Shown piece by piece: positions 14,672 to 26,100 of a DNA stretch of 64,000 nt. The stretch covers positions 78,360,001 to 78,424,000 of the forward strand of contig JAFFJZ010000001.1 in assembly GCA_018340375.1 (NCBI GenBank), given 5' to 3'. The notes under the pieces were generated by a model. The model ran no database searches, was not told where the DNA came from, and saw nothing but the letters and a program-made list of their open reading frames with translations. A program made the translations under genes and the position numbers. Position 1 is the stretch's first letter, and each line of letters starts with the position of its first letter. The stretch is from Gonatopus flavifemur. Its lineage: Eukaryota > Arthropoda > Insecta > Hymenoptera > Dryinidae.

Positions 14672-16560
14672 CTTGTCCGGTATCAGGCTTCTGCGCGTCT
14701 CTTTCTCTTCAAGAACATCGTATGTTCGACACATGGTGTATGGTACGGTTGCCTATATAGACGGCAGGTTTTGTTAGGAACAAACATTGTAGAAGCTATC
14801 TGTCGCCAAGCTAGATCGTAAAGACCAAAAGTTTATAAGCGCGCGAACTGCTTCGACACGGGAACTAAGTAAGCAACAAAAGTGAAGCTGATGATTTGAC
14901 GTCAGTCCGTATACACGAATAATCGTGGTATTGTTTTTTATATCAATTTATGGATTATAGATCCACCCTAAGAATTATATTTTTAATTTTTTACTAACCA
15001 ATTTTCAGTGCACAAATAATCACTGCAGAAAATTTTCTCCGATGACGATTACGAACCTCGAAATCGTTTGAAAGGATTAAATATTCTCCCTGAAATTTGG
15101 GATTTCCCTCTATCAAAGGCCGAACGGTTGTCCCGAGGAAACCACTGAAACGACCAAATTCTTAGGCGCCCTTTTTGTATTGACTGGTAACAAAAAGAGC
15201 AATATACGCACCCCGGGTGCTAATTGCTTTGCTGGTGGCTGGATTTTTCGATACTGGTAGCCCATCCCATAAAGTGAAGAAGAAATCATTTGACCTTTCA
15301 ATCGACAATTGCGACGTCCTTCTGGAATTTCCAACTTCCTTGAGTGTTTCCATTTTATTATTCCGTCTATGATGAATATTTTCATTCATAAGATGAAATA
15401 ACGATTCCAACGTGATAAAAGATATCTTTTCTCATCTTAAAAAAATTTAACAAAATTATCCACCTCCACTAACACAAATTAAATACGAATCATTCCAAAT
15501 TATAATAATTCGAATGAAATAAAAAGAGAGTCAAAGGATGAAACTAATTTCGCAATTGTCGAGAGAATTTGAATGTACAAAGACAAGAGAAAGAACAAAT
15601 ATTGAGAAAATGCTGAAGATGAACTTATCTCGGTAGAAGGAAGAAAATGTGAGGTTTGGAAACTCGTGCCAAAAATTATCATGATTCGTCAAGGAAAGCC
15701 ACTAGAACTTTGAGAACTCGCAAAAGACGAATGAACGAATGATAATCATAAGAAAAGCGTCGGTGAATGTATCAGAGACGAATTGGTACCACGTTTGAAC
15801 CTGAAACGGTGCACGGAGTTGATGCACGTGTTTATGTACGAGCATATGTATTTGGTGATTACACGCGGACCACGGCACGGACAATTAAATCTACCTTAAT
15901 ACTGTCAAATAGTGTAACAAGATCTAAATAAGTCAAGTAACAAATCTCGTGCGTGTTTCGAGGGTCGTTTACAACTGATCACCGTTTAGATTTCTTAGTT
16001 TTTTTGTCTTTTTCTTCACATCTACGTAACGTATTTTTGTAAAATTTGTAACATAACGTAACTGAATAACATGTTTACAATTTTTTCATGCTAAAATTTA
16101 TTTGGTAATTCCTCAGTCATTTGAAAAACGTTATTTATTGACCGTCGGAGAGATAGATTTCAAGAAATTTAAACCTTGAGCGTCAAACATCGCAACATCT
16201 CCATTAACAGTTTATTTTCTGGATCTGATCGAGTTAACCTCGATCTTGATCGAATCTTGATAACTACCGTATCGCGTGGGTTCATCGCGAAATGCAAGCG
16301 AAGCGGACGTCATAAACTATTAAGGATTATAAAAATATAAGCGAAGTCTTTTCGTATTCTCGAAAATTCAAACTTTTTTGGCTATAAATGCTGCTTTTAC
16401 TATAATGATACGAAAAAAGAGGAGGTATCCTCCGTGTCAAGAAAAATGTAATTCGTGAAGTTCACAAGAATAAATCCATCACTCACGATGAAATATATCA
16501 CTTATTACAACATTGCAACGTGGAAAAGTAAAAATGATAATTTTCAATCTGAGGGAATAA

Positions 16561-17573
16561 GTACCCAGGTAAAAATTGACCATGGGCGCTAGGTTGCCGC
16601 AAGGCTCACCAAGATGGGCCGAGCCTAGGCTACCAGGCATGGCGCAACTCTGAAATGATAACATCATTTCAGCCTCAGCCCATTTGTTTCCACAATCAAG
16701 ACCCAACACTGGAAACAGGGTTGTGATAGCATATGCCGTCAATGGCAGACCATAGAAAAATTTGTTCGCCAAGGATGAGCCAACGCTGTAGCAATCTTGC
16801 GGCAGGGTTGCGCCCATCTCATGCCAATGGTCACTTTTATTTTTTATTGTAATTGAAAATAAAATAAAAAATCCATTCTATCATTTCGATTGAACGAAAT
16901 GAATGTCGGAGAATTTCAACATGTAATTTTTCTGATTAGTTTAAACTGATGAATGACGTAAATCCGGTGGTCCTGGCGTAGAAGTAGGCGGGTCTGGAAA
17001 CAGATGAAGAATTATTTCTGTCATGGAATCTTCAAAGGAGACTTATATATTGATTGAATGCTTGGTTCGCCACTCGCAGGGAACAAGCATCACTCTGGTG
17101 AGAGTTATTGTAATTTGCTGTTTGAGGAGGAAGTTTCACTCTTAGCCAAGCTATTACTCAAGTCGAGTCAAGCTAACGCCTAAACTGAGCGAGGCCATCG
17201 CCCAAGCTGAGCCAAGCTATTGCCCAAGCTGGACCAAGCTACGACCCATGCTTGGTGCAACATGAGAATCCATTGTCATTCAGAGTTGCCTAATGCTTGG
17301 AGCAGTGTCCCGCCAAGCCCTAGAGAGCCTCTGTTGAAAGCATGCGTTTTCCTTCAAGCAATATTGGTTGAAGGATGGGCCAAGCGTGGCGCAGCCAATG
17401 ATCAATGATGGATCAACGAAGTCGATTTATGACTTCCCATATTGGTACAATGTTTAGACCATTGTCAACCATCCTTGTCCCTACATAGATTGCCCAGCTT
17501 TGGCTGGCAGCCTTGCGTCTAGCTATATTCCGTCGTCAGCATTGGCGGAGCCTGAAGATTTTTATATGGGTAA
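16561..17573. mobile_element. GC-richer 1-kb element with weak TIRs
   Basis: The interval is visibly richer in G and C than its flanks. It is bounded on the left by TACCCAGGTAAAAATTGA and on the right by a diverged inverted partner, TTTTTATATGGGTAA. It contains repeated words such as GGCGCAACTC, GCCCAAGCT and ATGGGCCAAGC in both orientations. A 112-codon frame on the minus strand resembles nothing I know. It is a candidate nonautonomous element; the end assignment is tentative. Confidence 0.4.
17145..17254. repeat. 22-bp tandem array (11-bp subunits)
   Basis: About five head-to-tail units of 22 bp, such as GCCAAGCTATTGCCCAAGCT plus two bases, each made of two 11-bp halves beginning GCCAAGC, GTCAAGC or GCCCAAGC. 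Units differ by a few substitutions. It lies inside the GC-richer element. Confidence 0.65.
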
Positions 17574-19625
17574 CTATACCACACTGCAATGAATGGCGAT
17601 ATTAAATGTTTCTGAAATATTGGAAAATATTCTGAAAATATTGCTCAAATATTTGCGCTATGTAGGTACTCAACCCTTCATAAACCACCCCAAATTTTGC
17701 CACTCAATTAGACTCTCTGGCTCTTTGAGAAAGCATCGAATTTTCCAAACGGATGATGAAGTTTTGAAAGATTCAAGAAAACCGTATAGATACATTCTTT
17801 GCACTTTCAGGAACAAACTTTTCAGATCATGATGCCGGAATAGGATCCCTATTCATTTTTTGATTACATCAAATTCAGGAGGGATGCCAAAACACAAGAA
17901 ACTACCTGAGTTCTTGAATATTCAGATAGTGTGCGAAGGATTACACGGAGAAGATTAATTAACTTGAGACTACTAAACAAATAAGGGTTGTGGTAGAATC
18001 TACGATTGCCGCAATTTAGATCACTATCGCAGTAGTAGATTTGACTGAAGTTTTAGTAAACATTGAGATAAATTTGAGTATTTTACCTGTTGTAAAGATC
18101 ATCTAAATCCGATCCCAGTCAGGTCCTTATGGAATCCCATATAATTGGATAACATCTCAAAGCATGTAATTGAAATAACGAAGAAAAGAAAAATCGATTG
18201 TATTTTCAATCGGAGCGCGTAGGGTCGAGGCAGAAAAATTGGAACTGGATGATTACCTACGTCCATCACTTTGAGAAACAAAAAAGAAAATATGTTACTT
18301 TGGCATATATTAATCACTTCTCAAGCTCCTGCGTGTCAGTGTGTCGAGGATGGATTCATCAAACGAGACGATATATCATTCACGTACGAGTTTCGCATCT
18401 CGTCTTTAGCTCGTTCCTGAACTTCTCAAATCGTTCTTTCTGAGAACTGAAACGACCGGTAGAGAAACTCGTACGAGTCCCTTTCCATCACTTTAGCAAC
18501 CGTTGAACGTTGAATCTGGCTTAAGTCCAGCGGAAAATCAGATCGCCAATAAGGGGGCCGATAAATAACGCGGCCAACCACCAAAATAATACCCGACGAC
18601 GATGATCGGAGCGGACGTTTTACTTTACTCTCCACCCACCATCATGAGAAACTTCTTGAAATGTTATTGGACAAAAAGAGAAGATGCTAAAATCAAATTT
18701 CACGATGGTCCGTGTTGAAGTTTGGATCAATCAACCGTGCCACGCTCGATCTAAAATTAAACAAATTTCCTTTCGGTCGATGAAGAAGTTAGTTGAACAC
18801 ACGTTGTTGAAGGATACTTTCACATGAATTGTAACTCTGACAAACCCAATTCACTTTTCATATTGTTACCCCAATATCGCGTTCGGAAGATTGCTGGATC
18901 AAAGTATAAATTTAAGGGATGAAATCAAACATTTCGTATTCTATCAAATCGAATACAATTAATTCTTCCCTTGACACGAATGAAAAGAAACAAACCCTTT
19001 GGAATGAAATATAATCTATTTTTCTCCCGATGGCTGTCTCATTAGTAAACATTTCTCGCGACGTTGAATGGGAAGGTAAATCACGCTTGGTATCAAACAC
19101 AAGAGAGGAAGCCTCTTTCGAGAAACATAAAACCTTGAACCGCGGAATTTATAGACATTCACAAAAGAGCTTTCGGCCGTCACAACAAACGTGTTTCGAG
19201 GATTCAACTAGGACATCGATCACACGAGGTTTTTGGATATGGTTGAAAAGTCATGTATAGAACAGTATCCTGTCTTCACAATTTAAACTGAATAGATACA
19301 AGACGTGTTTATGAATAGACAAAATCATGAAGTATCTCAACGAGACGTTTGAAATTGCCTAGGGTGTGAATACTTGTCGAGTTGAATGAATTAATTGTAC
19401 GTAACATTGAATTTTCATTCAAATTCATTTAAATGTAAAAATTTCAGGCAATTCAATGCCATAATGTAAAATAACCTTACGAAGGAAGAGTTTATCAATT
19501 TTTCATGTACCAATAAATATATCTAAAATAAAATATCTTTGATAGATATGTGAATTGAAATCTTAAGAATTGAATGTGAAATTAGATATCAAAATTATGA
19601 AAACTTCGATTCAATTGCAAATTAA

Positions 19626-19856
19626 TACACGGAGAGAAGAGAATTATGATATTTACCATGCTAACATAATATTCGGTCTTAACAGAATTCTTTACCATTT
19701 TTCTGGTAATAATATATATAGTATAATATATAGTAATTTTTACCAGAAAAATGGTAAAGAATTCTATTTTACATAGAAACAATCACGATTTTATATAAAA
19801 CAAAACCGAACACTATGTGAGCATGGTAAATATTACCATTCTTTTCTCTGCATGTA
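19626..19856. mobile_element. 231-bp MITE with TA ends
   Basis: The left end TACACGGAGAGAAGAGAAT is matched in inverse by ATTCTTTTCTCTGCATGTA on the right. An inner pair of arms, AATTCTTTACCATTTTTCTG against CAGAAAAATGGTAAAGAATT, flanks an AT-only centre near 19,725. TA dinucleotides lie at both borders. Confidence 0.7.
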
Positions 19857-20182
19857 AAATCGATAAAATATTCGAAATTCTTTACACATAATCTCTTAAG
19901 TGAAAAATATAAATCTTGAGAACTTTCAAGAAGTTGATCTGTTGATCTTTTTCAATAATATTATTGATAAATTAGTCAATTTTGAAGTTACTTGTGAAAC
20001 GAATAACCGTAAAGATTCGTTCATCCAAGTATTTTTCACCGCCTTTTTGATTTCTTTTCTCCCTGGTTTCTGCGATATAAATATTCAAGATAGGTCATCC
20101 CTCTCTCGTTTCGTCTCTTCTTAACCATCGCAACTTCATTTCCAACTCTTTCGCTTCTTCATTTTGTTTTCACTCATCAACC

Positions 20183-20186
<4 letters not shown>

Positions 20187-20226
<40 letters not shown>
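20187..20226. repeat. (CT)20 microsatellite
   Basis: Twenty uninterrupted CT dinucleotides followed by ATCTCTG. Seen directly; no coding role. Confidence 0.95.
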
Positions 20227-20232
<6 letters not shown>

Positions 20233-21809
20233 GTTTTTCTGTGTTGATGATTACAGGGGACAAAGAAAACATATTTTGTTGTTTGTTTGTTCTTGTATAA
20301 ACATTTTATATTTGATGAAATCAAATATGCAATACAGTTTTGAATGCCATCAAGTATTTCAAGTATTCTTGTCTTCGATGTTTTGATGTCCATGATATTG
20401 CAAAATCATTGAATTGATTTTATAACAGAATCGAAGAAAATTGGTATTTTTATTACAACGATCTCAATAGAAATCAGCCAAGTGCTTCAATTTTTCTTGG
20501 GTTCCATTCCTACTGTTCTACTCATAATTCATCTTGCTTTCAAAGCGTGTTCGAGTTATTCTTTGGAACTCACAACAGGACTGAGTAATTTCAGAAATTA
20601 TCGAGGAATAAAAAGGAAAAGGAAAGAAGGAAGAAACAGCTACCTCCATTAGGGTTATCGAAAGTTAGGGAAAATTGCTGACAGTAAGAATGTATAACAT
20701 TCATAGACAGGGATTTTTAAGAAGGCAAATACATGGGATTCGTTTGAGGGGCATTTAATCATCCGCGTCAAAGAATTCATCCCTGGTCGATTGGAGAAAT
20801 TTGCGAAATTATATATAATTTATATATAATTCTGGAAATTTTTTCACTCGCGTGAGTTCTCCTCTGTGATGAGCGATATTTGACAATATCGAGTTTTCTT
20901 ATTGAAAAATTTGTCGAAATCATGTTGAATTTGTTAAGATATCAATCAAAAATTTATAAAGAATATCAAAGTTGTGAAATTCGCATATTACTAGATGTCA
21001 CCAAGTTTTCGTTCGTTTGTGTTGAATTTTTATCGACGTTTTATTTTTATATGATTGCCATGCGGTGCAAGGTAATGATGCGGATTCCGCAATTATAAAA
21101 AAGAGTATCAAGCTTTTATAGATTTGTATAAAATATTGATAAAAATCTGATATAATTTTTATGAAAGAAAGTCGATTTTTTCAACAATCCCCATCAATAG
21201 CCAAACCCAAAACATAAAAATTTTTTCAATTTTGAAACTTGTAACACTGTGAAATATACGTCAAACAATGGTGCTGCGAAGAATAGTGATTTTTAAGAAA
21301 ATCTATAAATATTTATTTGTAGTTTTTTCAATCAATATATGAGATAGTTCAGATTTTTGTTGAATTTACTTTTTTTATATTTCATATTTACTATTTACTC
21401 GTTAATGATTCAGTCTCGTTGAGAGCAATTCTACAAAAATGCAAACCATTCTATCATCATTGCTCAATTAAGAAATATTGTCAAATTTTTTCAAAAATTA
21501 TTCAATTTTTTACACCCTGTTTTCCCCAAGTGATTATAAATTAACACTACAAATTTACCCAACGAATTCCCTTTTTCCATACCAAATACATAAAATCAAC
21601 CTGTCATCAACCTGTATATGAATCAAATAAAATTCGTTCACATCACATTCGTATCATTTTGACAATTGAATAAAGAGAAACAAAAATTCCTTAATATTGA
21701 TAATTTAAAACAAATTGATATTCTCAAATTTAATCTAAAAAACATTCCATTCGTATAAACAATAAACGCGATTAATTTCCTTGGATAATCGATAAAAAAA
21801 TAAACCGTT

Positions 21810-22478
21810 TGTGTTAATCAAGAGCAAGAAAAAGAAACATTATCCATCCTCTTCCAAATCTCAACAAAAAATGTACACTTCTCTCTATTCTCTTCATACC
21901 TATCGTCTCTTCTTTCGTTATCCCATTCTACCCAACACTCATCTTCGTCTGTCTCTACAACTTGGACATAAGTTTGTTCCCGTTCAACCAGATCTTCTTC
22001 GGCGCTCTTTGTCGTGGGTGGGGACAAACTGACAGACAGGATGGATAAAAGAAACCGAGCGTCGGTTGGTGGGGATTCCAGCAGAGGGTGGCTGTATATA
22101 CAGACCGTTGAAAAGGGAAGAGGGGAAAACGAAACGATGAAAGCATCCAAAGGAGGCGGGGTTCTTCTCCATGGCATCGGTATGGACACGAACCAAGAAA
22201 GACCCTCATCCTGCCTCAGATGAGTCTCAAATCTCGAGTAGAAGAGAGTATTGAAATTTCGTGTATTCTGACGCCGAGAGAAATAGAATCATCTTGTACG
22301 TACAGTGTATAATCGACAATCGTATGTGAACAGCTAAAACATTCGAGTCAAAGACAATTGATTTTTTGATATATAATATATAATATAAATTAAAATTGTG
22401 AACAAAGTGGAGTGAGCATTATGCAAAAGTGATCGTTGAGAAGAATTCTTTCAAATCGAATACAATAATTTGATAACC
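21810..22478 (+). promoter_or_regulatory. twi: Likely twist promoter and 5' UTR
   Basis: The stretch before the twist start codon is less AT-rich than its surroundings from about 21,840 to 22,300. It includes TATATA at 22,094, a second A/T box at 22,369-22,389, and GGGGAAAAC at 22,122, which is one base short of a Dorsal/NF-kB half-palindrome. An in-frame TGA at 22,437 separates this leader from the coding sequence. The transcription start cannot be placed from sequence alone. Dorsal activates twist in Drosophila; its use here is only a suggestion. Confidence 0.35.
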
Positions 22479-23139
22479 ATGCAAACTGCGGAACCGATTA
22501 GCTTACAAACCCAAAGAATATCGGGTATGTACCTGATGGATGGCGATAGTTCGGGAATCCCCAATAGCGCCGGGAGTTCAGCGAGTAATTCCCCGGATCA
22601 TTACGAACGTTTCTCACCCCCGACTAGTCATTTAATGGATCTCAGTAGTCCACCCGAACACAGAGATTTACCCGGTTATCAACAGCATTTGCATCATCCT
22701 CACCACCATCATCATCCGCATCATCACCATCATCATCATCAAGGAATTTACGAACAACCACCGTACTTGGTCTACGAACCCGAGATCGTTGAAAAAAGGT
22801 ACCTTCATCATCACCACCATCATCAAAACGGAAGAATTTTAAGGGATCTTCAAGTAGTTGATTACGATAGGAAATTCCACGACGGATCACCGCCAGGATT
22901 TTTATCGGATCACAGTAGAGATCATGAACAACAAAGTCTCTATCTAACACCTTCTCCACAAATGTATTCTTCGGGGGGTGAAGAAATGAGCACAGGATCT
23001 TCGCAGCATCCTTCTTCCCAAGTTAATGGTTATCATCAGATGGATATAGTCGAATTCAAACCTGAAATCGTGGATTATAAACCCAATGATACCGATGGAT
23101 TCAAGCAACAACAACAGCAACAACAACCGCAACAACAGC

Positions 23140-23170
<31 letters not shown>

Positions 23171-26100
23171 GCAACAATCGGTTGAGATGAATCAAGTGAC
23201 AGAAGCCTCGTCATCTACCAAACCCACCATCCAAGATAACTCGACTTGTAGGGGAACTAAACGGAAGAGGAAGTGCAGTGTCAATGTTAACGCTGATAAT
23301 GAATCTGAAAGTGAAAGCACAACTTCGTCCACTAAATTCAAAATAAGGAGAAAAAGTGGTGCTACGTACGAAGAAATACAAAATCAAAGAGTCATGGCTA
23401 ATGTTCGTGAACGACAAAGGACGCAAAGTTTGAACGAAGCATTCGCTGCTTTGAGGAAAATTATTCCTACCTTACCTTCAGACAAATTGAGTAAAATACA
23501 AACTTTGAAACTTGCGACGAGATATATTGACTTTTTGTATCACGTGTTGCATGGGAACATGGAGAATGGAGAGTGTATCGAGGATGCCGGTGAGTTGAAT
23601 ATGTTATATATGATTTATATGTATATCTTGAGAGAATTGCTTAAAATCATAATGCATTCACATGCTCTGATGGACGAGTGATTTTTTGTACCTAATCAGG
23701 CTTTTTTCTCGATTCGGCGCGATGATTGTGATATTTCAGACCAATTTCTGCTATGTTCAATTGAGCATTTCGTTTTGATCATTTATTCCTCAATTTCAAG
23801 TTTGAAATGTGTTGAGAAACGCTTTTTGCGGAATTGTTGAGAATTGCAACTTTAGGATCAAGCGTTTCTAAACAAACTGTATATGTCTTCCATTTTTTTA
23901 AAAAACTTTGAAAATATGGCGAGAAAAATCCAGCACATCCGAATACTCAAATTCACGCAAAATCGCTGGAACTTTGCTGCATATGTGATCGAAAGTTAGA
24001 CGATTCCCAGTGAATTCACAGCAACACAATATAACTTGAGTTGAAATTTCAAGTTCAGCATATTGTTATGCATTCGACGACGCAACGTCCCTGCAAATTG
24101 CTGTAATTCCAATAGAAAGCAGAAAAGTTCTGTTACGGGTGGAAAAAAGATCAAAAAATCATTGTCGGGCTTAAAAATGTGTATGTCCCATGAAATCCGA
24201 TAAAGAACGAATAAGCATTCCACCTGATCTTGTCCAAAATTGCTCAAAACTTACGGAAAAGAATAATTCACTACGGTAGCTAGGAATCGGCTGTGGTAGC
24301 TATTTCGTGTATTTGATATTTGGATAGCGAACAAAATGGCTAGATTTTAGCAATACCGCTTGTTGTCACCGCTAAAACATAGCGATCGCGGTTTTAATTT
24401 TTAGCAATCCAAATATCAATCGCATCATTTTTTCCCGTACTAACAGCAATTTTTTGAGATGGTTCTATTTGAAATTCAGAGTGTGTTATTCAGTCCAGAC
24501 GGGGAAAAAATTTTTTCCCAGGTGTGGTAGAATGTTCCAATTCAGGAAGTTTGTCATTTTTGAATGAATTCCCCGGGACAAAAACCGAAGCCAAATAACA
24601 ATTTTTTGTCCAGTTGACCCTACATTTATAATGGAACAACAAAATAATACAATTTCAAGGTTGGAACGAGGATCGAAGTGACATTACATCGAGTAATTGA
24701 TTTCATTCAAAAATTCAGTGGATGTGAATAAATTAATTCAAATATGTTTTGCCACTTTTTTAGAGCTCAAATCGCGTGTGGACATTTTTTCCAGGCAATA
24801 ATCGGGCCCTAATTCATTTTCCATATTAATATTGAAGCGTCACTAAGGATCCAATCTATCAGAACCTATTTAGAAATGTTACCCTTTTGTATCTAGGCCC
24901 TATATGATTTTCCAATATAGGTCCAATATTGACTGGTAAATCAAGTCGTTTCCTAAAGCCGCAAAATTTGTAGATGCATGGAAAAAAGTGGTCATCCAAG
25001 GTAACTGGCCTATGTTCTAACAGGACAGTCAATGTTTCTCGAAGTTACTTCATTTTTCACAACAATGGAAAAAATTCGTAAAACGAAACCATCATTTATT
25101 CATCCTCTAATGTTCTGTTGTTGAAAAGTGACACAAATATGCATAGCATGTACACTGATAGAAAGAAATGAAATATAGTTCAGCATCGAATACCTACTTT
25201 CAGTCGCAAAATTTCAAAAGTTCTTCCTGACGTTCTGAGCGTATGTAATATGACATAAACAATTAATACACAAGTCTCCCGTCAGATGATCTGAGCTTTT
25301 ACAATCCCCCCTGTCTGAAAAATCCGATAGATTCTCATGAATTCTCTCAAGTGCTGTGACAATAATCGCATATAAACCGATAAGATATTTTATTCCTATC
25401 AGTATTTATCAGGATTTGTCAATCATACCGATAGAAATCCATAGAACATCGAATTCCTGATAGAATCTTATGGAAACCCTCAAGTTCCGTGACAATAACC
25501 CCATAGAAACCGATAGAATATCATTGGTTCCGATAGGATTTGGCCTATCGGTTTCTATTGGTTTTTTCGCATAGGGCCCTACCCTATTCTATACCCAGTC
25601 TGTATAATAATTGTGTTCTAACAGTACATTTGAATATACCCCAATGTATAAATATATTCTTTACTCAACAAGTTTCTCCCAATTGCGCGCAAAATCTTCA
25701 CGTAATATCCAATCATTTTACTCTCAAAAAATCACCCTCAAGCCAGAGGATTTTGCAAGCGATCTGAGCGTGAATTCCTGAAGAGTTAACACAAGATGTG
25801 CACCAGATCATTGCGCGTGATTTGCGAGCAACAGTATGGATCACAGGTGGGTTGCACGCAAATTCCCGCGTGCATAACGGTCTCAAGTTTTGCGCGCAAG
25901 CAATGTTACCTGCAATGCCGGTGAAGGGCCGTTACTGGCCCATTAAAATCCCTTTTCCGTTTTCCTGCAACATCTCAAATATTCACTATATTCTGTAACA
26001 GATATCAAGAAATAGTCTAATGCATCGCTTTTGAAAATCTCTGACGTGCCTTTTTCCAAGCTGTCTGAATGTTGTCCTCCATTTAACTCAGAAAAATTTT

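Larger units (their letters stand above)
1..22478. other. Gene-poor region upstream of twist
   Basis: I find no open reading frame here with recognisable protein features or convincing splice-linked exons. The frames present are short and biased in composition. The region is AT-rich and holds the inverted-repeat elements, microsatellites and tandem array listed separately. About 14.7-14.9 kb and 18.5-18.6 kb are somewhat more GC-rich but resemble nothing I know. Much of this interval may be cis-regulatory sequence for twist, which is an inference from position only. Confidence 0.6.

Noticed and set aside
16479..16817. 112-codon minus-strand frame in the GC-richer element
   Set aside because: Composition explains the open frame; no recognised domain, and it overruns the probable element end.
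21818..22189. 123-codon minus-strand frame upstream of twist
   Set aside because: Overlapping open frames on both strands reflect lower AT content of the promoter region; no homology seen.
22642..22959. Minus-strand frames opposite twist, including a poly-Leu frame at 22,944-23,195
   Set aside because: They are shadows of the His and Gln tracts of twist on the other strand.
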